Part shown: positions 11,659 to 23,032 of the stretch, in pieces
How positions within the stretch are numbered: position 1 is the stretch's first letter
How the letters are laid out: the number at the start of each line of letters is the position of its first letter
NCBI GenBank assembly: GCA_013387265.2
Contig: JABFTP020000001.1
Location: 55,728,155-55,792,154 of the forward strand
Length of the DNA: 64,000 nt
Origin: Cryptolaemus montrouzieri
Taxonomy: Eukaryota; Arthropoda; Insecta; Coleoptera; Coccinellidae
Direction: 5' to 3'
Made by a program: the position numbers and the translations under genes
Notes under the pieces: model-generated
Seen by the model: the letters and a program-made list of their open reading frames with translations, nothing else
What the model was told of the DNA's origin: nothing
The model's database searches: none

Positions 11659-11705
11659 CGCAATTATTAAGTAAAATTCCTTAAAACACAGTACTTGTTT
11701 TTTAT

Positions 11706-14106
11706 TACCAATTTTTAGTATCAAATCAAACTAATGTGAATAATTTTTCATAAAATTGGACTCTGTTCATTGTTAAGGTCTTCTGATCACAACTATTAAT
11801 CGGTTAGAGTATTTGAAAGTGAGTGTCTTATGAGTATACGGACCTATTTCAGTTGCTGATTTCTCAACTGAAATGGGCAGCATTTTTTCTTGTGGACATT
11901 CCTTTTGAGGTAAAGGTGCAAAAGAGATTACATATGAGGTGGTTTTTGATAATGTATTCCTAACACCTTTCGGTTCATTCATTAGAACTTTTCGGGAAAC
12001 AACAAGTGATCTTTGAAATGTTCTCGCAATCCTCGTTTTAATAGAAAACCTTTAGTTTGGTGGGTTTTTCTCGAAGATGCATTGATTTTCGACGAAAAAA
12101 GTGATTAATGTTAGCACCTGCAACAAAAACTCCATGAAAATCGAAATGGGAAAAAATCCAAGTAGTCACCTATAATCCATAACGATTTTTTGTCAAATGA
12201 ATTATTCATTTATTTTAATAATATTTATTTTCTGATATAACAGTTGAGAAATGATGACTTCATGGAGAATAGTGGTATTTTATTCAATTTCATATAAACA
12301 AATGAGAAAATTATATTAATTGTTGATATTGCCACTCGCATTCATGCCTCACATCTCAGAACGAAAAAAAAATAAGGGGTTGAAACCTGTGATCTGGCTG
12401 GTCATAGCTGTGGTCAATCTATCTATTGATAAGGAAAATTTTCATCGAAATATTGATTAACCATCAGACTAAAATGGTCAGCTGTGCCGTAATGCGTGTA
12501 CTAAATATTACGGCCTAGCGAAGTAGAAATAATATGTATATGTTTTCAAAAGTTACCGTAAATGCACTCATAAAAAACCTTTTTCTGTTGAAAGTCAATG
12601 TTAACAGAAGGTTCTTTTGAGAAATTATCGATCATTTATAATTAAATTAAAACAAATGATTTTATTTCTTATTATTATACATAGTTTGAAGAATTTTTCT
12701 TATCAAACGAGACAGAATTGCAATTCATATAAAACAATAAAATCGTTGTAGTTTGTGGGAAGGGCTTTCGAAAAACATTGCAACAAAATTTACTCTCCTT
12801 ATCGTCTAAAACGAGTAGGTGAATAAATTTCCTGATTAATAAAAGCATACGTGGAATTGTTGTGCTTTCTTCTCGACTTGTTTGAGATGAAGACGAATTT
12901 CTGAGACAATATTTATCATAATTACTGTTCTCATATACAATTCTAAGGAGGAATCGCTTTCAAATAAGGTATCGCTATTCACCGTTTTTATTGAATTTTG
13001 AAGGGTACCCCATCTTAGGAGGTTGTTTGTTAAAGCCTTAAATTTACATAAATAGGTTCCTCAAATAAAAACATTCGACGTGTTCAGGCAAATTTTTTTG
13101 ATCTCCACGAAAATAGAGTAACGTCAAAATATTCTAGGAAATGGATTATTTATGAATACTGATTACAATAGTGATCGGTTGAAATGTAAAGAAGTTCATG
13201 CGTTGCATCATTGCGTAATAATGCGGGACCAATTCAACGTTTATTGCGAAATATTCTTTTCAAATGTTGAATACAATCCAGTAACTTTTAGCATCCGCTT
13301 AACCCGCAAACCTCAATTAAGTAGATTAATATCTGACTAGAGATGGCGTTGGAAATACACTTGAAACAAGTTCCGAAACGAAATGAAGTTTGACGACTCA
13401 TTTCCACCTCAATAGTTCCCAAGCTCCCCCTAATCTTCTACTAATCGATCTTATCAATTCCGCTCCAGAGCCGCGAGAATAATATAAATTTTGGGGTATT
13501 AAGGGTCGAAACTTAAGTAACAGAAGTAAATCTAAATGTGGGGCCGTAAACTATGACCGGGATCTTTCCGTACGACAAACGTCCACTCGACTGGTTGATC
13601 TCCTTTAATCCTTCTTGTCGTTTAACAAATCCATTCGCAGTTTTCAAAGAGCCCAAATGCCACACGGAAATGTCACGAGCCATGCCTTGATATTTAGGGA
13701 GAAGCTTTAGTTGGATAGAATGGATATCTGTGATACTATATTGAACGGGATTATCCTGGAAAACTTTGGAAGAAGTTATACAATTCCTGCCTATCAAGTA
13801 TTCCTATTATTCCCCTATTAGTCTAGTTCATAAGATTTAATCGATGTGTTCATTCTTGATGAAATTACTGAAAATATGAACGGCACCTCTATAAATTCAA
13901 AGAAATTCTTCAACAAATTTTGATGAATTAATCAACTTATCGGTAAAAATGAAATAAACATATCGCCGTTGCACTACAAACAAATTAGTAGGTCGCCAAA
14001 GATATGGTTAACAAATTAGAAGAGTCAGGTGTGTACCAACAAATTTTTTATATACTAGAGAATGGTATTCCTTTTACACTAGATAAAGATGAAGATGAGG
14101 GCAATG
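11706..14106. other. Unassigned stretch
   Basis: No supported gene. The frames at 11773-11982, 13152-13340 and 13513-13797 carry no motif I recognise. The 13.4-13.8 kb part is less AT-rich and just upstream of the LINE relic, so it could be its 5' end, but no ORF1 zinc knuckle or RRM was visible. Confidence 0.5.
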
Positions 14107-14830
14107 TCAACAATAGACACTACCTACCTCTGTTTCAATGACTATAAATTGCAGCTCAAAGTTTCGATCTAAGGGAGGGATTTGCGATTTTGCCAGATAG
14201 GACGGCGCATTCCAAAGATACGATACATTTGAGGATGAACCTTTCGACGTGGTAAGGTCCAAAATCAATTTATATAACAAAAGCATGTTTTTATATTGTC
14301 TGTATCGATCTCCTAACGAAAACAACTACCCTATATTATATCAGTATCTAGGCAACAAGGTAGACGCGATCCAAATATAGCATCCGCCAGCTGACATGAT
14401 CATATTGGGAGCCTTCAAAATCCAAAATATCAACTATCTGCAACACTCAAATACGACCGATCAAGCAAGAAGACAAGCGGTGGCCTTTGCGGTTAGCTGA
14501 GGCTTCACGAAGAGCCGACATGAATTCTTTCTCGTTTCGGATCTAGGTGATTTCCGTTTACAGATCTCAGCACCTTGAGGGTGCTCTGATCACAACCTTG
14601 TTTCTGCCACATTCAATAAAGATCCCATGCCTTTCAGGGAGATAAGGTATTTCAACCGAGTCAGCTTTCTGTAGATCACTATAGTTTTGTTGCGGGTACT
14701 TTTCAAAAGAAGCATCTGAACAAAACCACTCAAAAGGCTGCCACAATTGAAAACAGAGCTTATCAGAACATGAAACAAAGTCCAACAGATGAAACTAAAA
14801 CTGAATAAGTGGATTAATTATAGCGTCATC
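14107..14830 (+). pseudogene. LINE APE endonuclease domain (Jockey/R1 type), broken
   Basis: The plus-strand frame reads SSKFRSKGGICDFAR, then EDEPFDVVRSKINLYNKSMF, LYCLYRSPNENNYPILYQYL, HPPADMIILGAFKIQNINYL and further on SAPxGCSDHNLVSATF. This is the order of an apurinic-like endonuclease of Jockey/R1-type LINEs: the RSKGGVC segment, the YRSPN motif, the LGDFN motif (here LGAF, so the catalytic aspartate is lost) and the terminal SDH motif, which is intact. In-frame stops occur after DFAR, after FAVS and before GCSDHN. No RT follows, so only the endonuclease portion remains. The element would have nicked genomic DNA to prime reverse transcription. Confidence 0.75.
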
Positions 14831-16125
14831 GACTTTGGTCAAAAAAATGACTCAAGATTTGAGTGAGATTATAGCTTCTTATTAAGTTTCCAAATGTCTA
14901 ACTGAGGCCACAATTCATAGAACCTTACATGGAACATTGTAAAACATAGAAACTGGCATCAGATATAATCCACTTTGTCTGTTTCTATGTTTCATTGCCT
15001 AATGATTTAATTTTTTAAAGAAACTGCATGTTTTTAAAATAGTCGCGAATAAAATGTAAGCCGTTTTAGATATAGGAAAATCCAATTCGAATCATCAATA
15101 ATTTTAAATACGGTTCTAATAAAAAAATTTCATAAGCAAAATGATAGCCCAATAGTGGTTATATTCAGATAGGACAAATCTTTACAAAAGGTGCTTGAAA
15201 AAGGATGCCTTTTAATGAAAAAAATCAAAAAGTACACCATTCCATTTGAAACAGCAAAGTTTTATTCGATGACTGGTACAAGCGGAAGGGGTACCGCTCT
15301 GAAAAGAATTGAAAATTGTAGATCAGTATCGTTTTACTCTCATACCAAAATTTGAAATTGATCGTTAAACCCATTTCATAGATACTTCTGATAGGCCCCT
15401 TTAGTGCGGATACTCTGTATTATATTGATATGCCTTCATGCTCCTACAGAATCCTCGTTGGACGAGGATGGATTTTTTCAAAAATTTAGGCAAATGTTAA
15501 CAAACGAATACTTTTCAAACATTATCAAAACCAGAAAAATAATAAATTTTCGTATTTGTGTTAATTTTAAAAAGTATACATTTGAATATGTTTATGCCGT
15601 AATGTTATCGAATTTGAATGAGCCAAGGGCATCATAATATTGAAGATATATTCATTTGATATCCCCAAGCAATAAAATGCATATCGTTGCAGTAATCGAT
15701 AAAAGTTTCATCCATAATTCAATAAGCTATGCAAAGTTTGAGGTGAGTCAAGGAAACTGGATTGTTTTATCTGATCAGAATAATTTATAAGCATACCCTT
15801 CTTTTGTTCCTTGAATAAACATTGTTCTCATGAAACTGAATTCAGTCAGGTAACTCATATTGAATTCGAAATAATCACCTCAAAAAAAGTGGAAGAGAAC
15901 CTTCAATAAATATCACTTTATAATAACTTAGACAATGATTATGGATATTATGGTTTATAAAATAAGTTAACTCAGTTAAATTTGGTATCAAACAATGTTA
16001 AATATAGCAATATCCCAGAGTTTCTGATAAAAAACAAAATCCATCATGTGATATTTTACAATTATCTCACAATTTATTTCAGTTTAGTGTCTTTATTTTC
16101 GATTCAAATACAAGGAAATACTTAT
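14831..16125. other. Unassigned stretch
   Basis: No supported gene. The first 100 bases may be the tail of the preceding LINE relic. The 77-residue frame at 15404-15637 begins with a hydrophobic stretch, but has no recognisable family. Confidence 0.45.
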
Positions 16126-16545
16126 GGATAATTATGGAGGCAGGATATTTGAGCAGGGAACACATACAATCGGTTTACTATGAGCTAGGAGCTCACAGCG
16201 GGAGGTATTCAGGGTTCTGATAGTAGCCCAAGAAATATCAGTCGAGTTCAATGAAACTGATAGCCGTCGAGACTGATTTTGGTTGGTACAAACCAGAAGA
16301 GATAACACCAGCACATCACGTTAATTAGTTTAAGTGCTGTAGCGAGTACATGATGTGAACAACTATTTGACGAAGCTGTAAAGAATCAGCCTCTATTGAC
16401 TATTATTAATTCCCGGTGCCAAAGGTAGTGAAACTTTGTGCTAAGAATACGTAAATTGGGATCGAGAAAGATGGATCACAGTTCACAGTTCTTTTTAGTG
16501 ATCAATCGCGATTCTACCTGGAAACTCAATCCATTCCTAACATGT
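16126..16545 (+). pseudogene. Strongly decayed Tc1-type transposase relic
   Basis: Aligned by eye against the better copy at 29497-30526, the plus strand keeps SSQREVFRVL (compare SSKREVFRVLG), VEFNETDSRR, TRRDNTSTS (compare ARRDRTTTAS) and DGSQFTVLFSDQSRFYLE, which matches the first catalytic block ATVLFSDESRF, including its aspartate. Stops are frequent and nothing after this block is recognisable. It is older or from a different subfamily than the 29 kb and 45 kb copies, since it shows many more differences. Confidence 0.6.
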
Positions 16546-17039
16546 TAGATAGGTATGGATCTTTTGAGGAGGCAACCTTTCAGGGATGAAAGATTGTATC
16601 TACATCCATCCAATAGGAAGGATGGTAGTGTACAAATATTTTCATTATTACAGTTGAGTATGCTGAAGCTTCACTAGGGGTATACCCATTGAATACAGTC
16701 TAACTATTTCGATATCACTCTGAAAATGCTGAAAATAAATGTAAGAATTTTCGAGTATATTTTTCGGCATTCAGCAGAAGTGAACTAACCCTCCGAACTG
16801 GGATTAGTTACCAAATTCGAGGAACCTGGCATGAAACTGGTTTCACGTTTGCTGACCAAGCAATCAATCAAATAAATTGTTTTCAATAATTCTCAGTGAC
16901 ATGCAAAATGTTTCATCAAACCGAATTATTTTACCCAAATTTGGAGCTATTCATACTGACGAGTTATATTGAATATTGTAGTTAAGCTGGGGGTACTTGA
17001 CTGAACAAGTTCATATCGAAGTGTAATATGAATATTCCT

Positions 17040-17335
17040 TTAACTGAGTAATTACCCGCTACTAAAGTCACCTGCGTTAATTTATTATTCGTGATCATTC
17101 ATTTATGTTCATCATAGGACGTGTGCACAATATCACAAAGCAAATTACAACATTCGAAAACCATCAATCAGTTCGATGGATCATGAAATAACAGAGGTTT
17201 GTTCGAATTGTTCGACTCTTTGCTCATTAAAGCCGGTATCTAACAAAACAGCAAAATAACGGAAAGGCTCTAATTTCTGGATGAAGCTGTTCAAATACGA
17301 CGATTTAACACAACAGTGGCGTATCGTTATTTCGA
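17040..17335 (+). repeat. Dispersed repeat, copy A of an unnamed family
   Basis: This block shares long runs with 31290-31590 in the same orientation: TGATCATTCATT, AGGACGTGTGCACAAT, the CATCAATCAGTT segment, CTCTTTGCTCATTA, AAAATAACGGAAAGG and AACAGTGGCGTA. No coding frame is shared, so it is probably a noncoding element or an element terminus. I cannot assign a family. Confidence 0.7.
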
Positions 17336-17859
17336 AAATAAACGAAATTTTTGTTTAGGGGTGAATCGGAGTTTTTAAAGTGAAACTACATCGGTGGCGA
17401 TAATCGATAAGTGAATGAGAATGAGAATAAAATTTTGAGAATGTGTCATTTTTAGGCAGAGTACCGAAGGAATAGATCCAGTAGAGATATATTTCGAAGC
17501 CTATAAAGTAGAACACTAAACTATAAAGCAAAAGAAAAAGAAGTTGCACATACACACTATGGAGATCTACGTCTCAAATACTACCTTTGTACCGATGATT
17601 GTTATTGATATTTGTCACGGTGTTTTTAATTTATTGAGTACTGTTATCCTTTCATTATATCCCTGAAGAGTTACTATACCAAACAATATATCTCAAACTA
17701 AATTCTTTACTGATTAACAGTTATAAAAATGGAAGTGACGATAACATCCCGACGAGAATTATTAGTTTGGTCGCTGCTTACTAATTTCATTCGAGAATTT
17801 TTCAAATTGAATAGAGCAATAGTGTTCAAATTTTCTTTATATTCACAATTTATGAAGAG
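17336..17859. other. Unassigned stretch
   Basis: Nothing supported. Frames at 17355-17555 and 17729-17914 are short and without motif. Confidence 0.45.
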
Positions 17860-17892
17860 TTTCACCACACTGTGGCTTCATCAGAGAAGTAG
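17860..17892 (-). ncRNA. Hammerhead-like motif of the third PLE family
   Basis: On the minus strand: CTGATGA (plus positions 17878-17884), stem-loop II with GCCAC pairing with GTGGT, then GAAA. CUGANGA and GAAA are both perfect. The following stem III (CTC in place of a self-complementary tetramer) and stem I are not convincing, so this is a degenerate copy. Confidence 0.55.
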
Positions 17893-19440
17893 TACATTTA
17901 AATGGAAGATGTGACATATTACACTACATTAGTAAAAGCTGGTAATTTGCACAATAGGAGGAAAAATACGAACAGGTTTGATTTGAGAAGTGAAATCCTT
18001 TGGTAATGCTGATACTCGTAGGTCTACCAGACGGTTGAGTGTGTTTCCTCAATTCTTCCATTTATTGATTTGCAAGGCTATCTATTATTTTTACAGTAGA
18101 ATATTAAAATGATTATTAGTAGTATGGTTTGCTTCCAGTAAATGATTTGAAGAGGAAGAATCTTATTTTTGTTTTCAAAAACTGCGTTTATTTTTTGATA
18201 AGTTACTATTGGAATTTTATAAAGTTCCAATAAAATAAATTTTCTTTCAACTTCCACAAGTCTGCTTATAAACAACTAAATTTCATATATTTTGGGTTTA
18301 CAGTTTTCAATGTGCCTAGAGAGTTATCCGTTGTGAAGCTTTATTCAAATGATGCCAGGAGGAAAGTCTTCAGACTGGGTTAACCAATATACATAAGTTA
18401 ATATATTATATTTTCGATTGGTCTAACGCCTCATGGATTGCAAGTTGAAATTGTTTACGATAAAGCATACTGTCAATCAGACTCGAATTTACTGAGCTCC
18501 TCCGAAAAATTATTTCCTGACATTGGTATCATGGTAAGTCCATGTATCATTATATAGTTATGAGCAACGATCTTCTGTTGATAGGGATATGCGGAAGAAT
18601 TATGAATAGTAATTTCAGTATGAGATGGTTTATGGAAAATAGAAAAATCGTGTATGTGGTCAATTTAGGTTATAGTTGAATCCAAAATGTTGATGGAATC
18701 CTCAGTTTTCATTTTCAAAGTGAACTTTCAGGGTGCATTGAATTCATTGAGGTATTAAAGGAATGTAATTGTCAATTCGTCTTTGTAAACCATTAGATTA
18801 TATAATTCACATATCTGAACCAATATGTACAGTGTTTCGGATGAATATGAATTATTTTCTCAGTGAAAATTTCAGTTAGTAAAGGACTTAGAGAATTACA
18901 CATCATTAATTTTCATCATTGAAGATGAAATGGTTTTGTTCCAAAGATATTTCTAAAAGATGCATAGATTCTGATTGTATAATGAGATTCAGATTATCAT
19001 TCTGCAGAGCTTGTTTAATCAATTGTGATGGATAGATAGGTGGAACACTTGAGTTGAGATTGAATACAATAGTTTAGCATTATATGTCAGTAGAGTATAT
19101 TGAATGTTTTCTATTAGATTTGAAAAATTCTTGATTGAAATCTTTCGACTGAAATTACATGAATGTTCAATGACGTCAATGTTTTGCTACTGGAGCTGGA
19201 TTATCTACAAACAGTTTGTTTTTTCGATTGCTCGTTATTGAAGATTTAGCGTTTACGAAGTTTAATGTTGTATTAAAATTCGTTGAAGCGATCGTTCTTG
19301 ATTTTCTGAAAATTTCCTGATTCTGTTAAAGTTTTTGTTTCAAGTAAATAATCTGCCTTGTTGAAAGCTATAACAGTATCCTTTATCTGTCTTAGTAAAT
19401 ACGATATTGTCTGATTCGTACTTTGATTGGATAGATTTCA
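17860..19440 (-). pseudogene. Decayed Penelope-like element, nearly end to end
   Basis: Read on the minus strand from 19440: KTDKGYCYSF and then NKADYLLETKTLTESGNFQK, the conserved N-terminal stretch of Penelope RTs in which ADKGN is followed by DY. At about 18545-18380 it reads IPMSGNNFSEEL, then SLIDSMLYRKQFQLAIHEAL, the RT C-terminal region. GIY-YIG remnants (INAVFENKNK and the distal LEINKW-like helix) follow at about 18250-18060, and the terminal hammerhead-like motif at 17860-17892. The central palm (between about 19200 and 18560) is unrecognisable or deleted. Many stops make it a dead copy. The family resembles the pieces at 20.8 kb and 59.5 kb. Confidence 0.65.
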
Positions 19441-19639
19441 TAGTTATATCATCTAATAATTATTAGGTTCCTTTAATACGGGGTAGGCGATCTAGCGTTT
19501 GAACCCTTACTTATTTTGAAAATAAGGGGCCGATTTGACACATTTTCAGGAAAAGATTTGAAATTCACGAAATGGGTCGCTTTTCGCTTCGATAAAGTTG
19601 GGAAATATTAAAAACATATTTCCGAAGTTCTGAGTCTTT

Positions 19640-20590
19640 GACTCAAACTGCAGGAAATCTGCGAAAAATTTTCGATAAAAATAAAGTGCACAGTTTGTGG
19701 ATCAATTTGTGAATTAAATTTATCAAAGTGGCTTGTTATTGGACAAAACAACTCACGTACGTTCTCGTCCAGTGCGTTCAGAGGAAAATATTGCAGCTGT
19801 TGATGAAAGCGTAGTCGACCAGCCATCAACATCAACTCCTCACCGTTTGCAATAATTGAACATTTCACGCACGTTTTTACGCTTAATTTCGCATAAAGAC
19901 CTCGGTATGAAGGTTTATAAAGTTCAATTGGTTCAAGAAATGAAGCCTCATGATCATCCAATGCGATTTCGCTTAGCACAATGAGCTGAAGATCGTTTGG
20001 CGGAAGATAAGCATTTTTACCGAAAAATCATCTTTCCCTATGAGACTCATTTTTATTTCGGAGGGTATGTTAACAAGCAAAATTGCCGCAATTGTCATCG
20101 AAGAGAAGCGCATGCATTCTCAACAAGTGACGGTTTGGTGCGGTTCTTGGTCCGCAGGCATCATAGGCTCATTTTTCTTTGAAAATGAGCAAGGAGCCGC
20201 CATAACCGTCAATGGTGAACGTTACCGTGACATTCTAAGTGGCTTTTTATTCCTGAAAGTTAAGGAGGATGATATGGAGGACATATGATTTCAACAGGAT
20301 GGCGCTACGTGTCACACAGCCAACGATACACTTGATCTTTGGGCACTGTGTAAGAAAACCGCATAATCAGCTGAAATTAGAATGTTAATTGGCCACCACA
20401 CCGCTGCGATTTGACACCGTTAGATTATTATTTCTGGGGCGCATTGAAAGATATGTGTCACACAAACAATTCCGAGTCTACTGCGGCCACAAAATGAGAA
20501 ATCAAAACTGCCATTGAAGAAATAGAGAGGTAGATCGAATGAGGTACTGAAAGGCCAGCCGGGGCAGCCATTTTAACGATGTTGTGTTTC
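19640..20590 (+). pseudogene. Mariner-type transposase, broken
   Basis: The plus strand, across several frames, reads VRPVRSEENIAAVDESVV, HKDLGMKVYKVQLVQEMKPH, LAEDKHFYRKIIFPYETHFY, GYVNKQNCR, VTVWCGSWSAGIIGSFFF, VNGERYRDI, FQQDGATCHTANDTLDLW and RCDLTPLDYYFWGALKD. This is the insect mariner-like family whose transposase normally has FSDEAHF as its first catalytic block. Here the first aspartate is replaced by tyrosine (FPYETHF); the second (QQD) and third (CDLTP) remain. Stops and frameshifts interrupt at least five places, and the linker between the N-terminal helix-turn-helix and the catalytic core is partly lost. It would have cut and pasted DNA at TA sites. Confidence 0.85.
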
Positions 20591-20774
20591 ATTCATAAAT
20601 GTCGATGAAGGGTCTTACCAATAAAAAAATAATTTCGATAAAATATCTACTAGTATTCACTTCATAGCGAAATGATATTTCCAATTCTAAATGACCCACC
20701 GTTTACCATCAAAAATTCAATTTATTCTCAAATTGAATTCACTTTGCCAATGGAATATTGACCACAGATATGAT

Positions 20775-21455
20775 ATTTCTATATTCCATTAAACATCGCT
20801 TACAGACATTATTATTTATAATTCTTCCGTACATTCACATCAACATGAAATAGCTCCTTACAACAGTATGTTACATATACTCTTCGGGATACCAATGTCA
20901 GAAAACAATTTCTTCAATGAGCTCAATACTATAAAACAAAAAGCGGTCAAGAATGGTTATAATTCTAGTATGATTGATGATGAACGATTTCATCATGCAT
21001 TCCCTAAGTTTCTTTGTATTAGAAAAACCAATTAACAATAAATTATAATACCTTTTATCGATGAACCTAGTCTAAATTTAAAGTCTTTCGTTTCATTGCA
21101 TAATTTTAATATAGATTTTAGAAGTGATAACTCATTGATTGCTATAAAAATATTAAAAATAAAACCGTAAATCTGAACTTAATAAAAGGAATAGAGCAGC
21201 TATTTATAAGCGCTCTTGTGGAAGCTGAAATATAATTTGTATCGAAAGACCTTTCAGAAATTCTTATTTTATATTATCAGAACACCAACGCAGTGAAGAA
21301 AAACGAAAATCAGATTTTCACTATGGCAATCATTTACAGAAAGAAAGTCACACTATGAATTATCTTGTTGATACTTTACTTATTGACAATAATTGATTGA
21401 AATTGAACTAAGGTAAGCATTGGAAATCTATTAACAGAGAAATTTCAGAAATTGA
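20775..21455 (+). pseudogene. Penelope-like element fragment (RT end and GIY-YIG)
   Basis: The plus strand reads HQHEIAPYNSMLHILFGIPM, SENNFFNELNTIKQKAVKNG and YNSSMIDD from about 20840, matching the RT C-terminus of this family. After a frame change comes a GIY-YIG remnant near 21195-21350 with a CGS motif, then SEHQRSEEKRKSDFHYGNHL. The YIG residues themselves are degraded. It sits in the opposite orientation to the PLE at 17.9-19.4 kb with the mariner relic between them, so the two may be parts of one inverted insertion interrupted by the mariner. Confidence 0.65.
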
Positions 21456-21899
21456 CTTAGTCAATTAGACCATTACTAAATCTTAAATTCTCAAAGCAAT
21501 CCTCTTTAGATTCACCTGTTTTTACCAATGTAATATAAAATGACATTTCCTCTTTGGATATACTATTTATCTGTATATATATTCAAAATATGAAAAACTG
21601 TTTCATATAATTGAAAAATGTATAACAATTTTCATCAGGTAACAGCGTTATCAATGAAATAAAAATATACTTCAAATAAATTTTTCAAGGACTCAGGCAA
21701 CTGTCAATAAACGAGTTGTTTTCAATGAAGACCTCGAAAAATATATGAAATAATCTATCTACAAATTTCACAACGTAAAAGTATAATGTCATAAATATAC
21801 ATTATGTGAAAAGAATACCGGTAATTGATTATCTAAAAAATCTGCTTAAAACGATTGTCAAAATATTTGTTGTGACGCGGAGGTTGAACGCGATCTGCC

Positions 21900-22990
21900 A
21901 TTTAGTTTGTTCACAGTGCTCGATTTTGTCAGTTTACACAAGTATGTGTTTTGTGTTATGTATTTTTACAATAGATTAAAATATTGAACAAAAAATTTGT
22001 CACAAATCTTGTATTGCAAATAGAATTTCGTGTGCCCAATCGCTGACAGTCTCACAGAAGGTATGCAATGAGTGGTACAGTGCATTCAACAGCGGCCGAG
22101 ATCTGGTGGAATATTTGTCTCACTCTGGCGACATCAACATCTTCAACTGAAGTTAACATTGATTAAGTTTGGAAAATGGTAATTTAAAACAGTCATGTGA
22201 GTTTCAGAGAGATAAGCAATAAACTTTATGTCTCTCACAGATCAATTCGTACCATTTTAAACGATTGTTCGGTCATGAAACGCGTTGCCGCTCGACTAGT
22301 TTCAAATGACCTGAATTTTCTTCAAGACCTGAATCTCGTTAATGTAGCTGAAAACATGCTACAATGAGTCAATTCCCAACCCCACATTCATAAAATGCAT
22401 AATTACTGGTGTTGAAATATGGGTTTATGAGTTTGACATGAAAACCAGTCAACATGCATCAGAATGGAGCCTTCCAACTGAACCAAGATCGAAAAGAACT
22501 ACGTCAAAGTCGATCCGAATCAAAGTAATGTGGACTATTTTCTTTGACTATCGCGGTGTTGTTCACGCGGAATTTTTGCCAGAAGGTCTGACGGTAAATG
22601 AAGAATATTACCAGAGCGTTATGCGGCGCCTGAGAAAGCAAATTTGTCGCAAAAGGCCAGATTTGTAGAAAGAAATCTCATGGATTTTGCACCAGGATAA
22701 TGCACCATCATACAAGGCGATCATTGTGAATGAATTTCTGACCAAAAACTCAACATATAGTTACTATCGTATAACCACCTTATTCACCTGATATGGCTAC
22801 GGCTGACTTTTTTTTTCCAATACCCAACTTACCAATTCTATACAGGACATTAAGGAGGATTCGCGGCGAGAACTGTAGTGGATTCCTTGAAGAGCCTTTC
22901 AAAATTGTTGTGATGATTGTATTATTCGTTGGCGTAAATATATTATTCTGGAAGGGGCCTTCTTTGAGGGCGATATATTCGATTTCGAAT
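21900..22990 (+). pseudogene. Mariner transposase (DD34D type), broken
   Basis: Readable blocks are EFRVPNR-like N-terminal residues, MKRVAARLVSNDLNFLQDLN, ITGVEIWVYEFDMKTSQHAS, EWSLPTEPRSKRTTSKSIRI, KVMWTIFFDYRGVVHAEFLP, EGLTVNEEYYQSVMRRLRKQ, WILHQDNAPSYKAIIVNEFL and YSPDMATADFFF. This is the arrangement of canonical mariners. The first catalytic aspartate in TGDETW has become valine (TGVEIW); the second (HQDNAP) and third (SPDMA) are present. Stops after KRPDL and frameshifts near the C-terminus break it, though IIRWRKYIILEGAFFEGDI can be followed in shifted frames to about 22970. A Helitron end lies about 60 bp beyond it. Confidence 0.85.
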
Positions 22991-23032
22991 TTTGTTTCTC
23001 ATTGGCCAATTTCTGGTACTTTTATTATAAAA

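Larger units (their letters stand above)
8880..11705. mobile_element. Head-to-head Penelope-like element palindrome
   Basis: A 2.8-kb imperfect palindrome. The outer 370 bp or so (about 8881-9250) reappears inverted at about 11330-11703, and homology continues inward to a centre near 10190. The left copy is on the minus strand and the right copy on the plus strand, so the coding 5' ends meet in the middle and both 3' ends face outward. Each end carries a hammerhead motif and the same CAAGTACTGTGTTTTAAGG sequence (inverted on the right). The arms differ by large internal deletions described in the two coding entries. Confidence 0.85.

Noticed and set aside
16132..16314. 60-codon minus-strand frame
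   Set aside because: Antisense shadow of the decayed Tc1 relic on the plus strand.
19608..19979. 123-codon minus-strand frame
   Set aside because: Antisense to the N-terminal half of the mariner-like transposase, whose plus-strand motifs are unambiguous.
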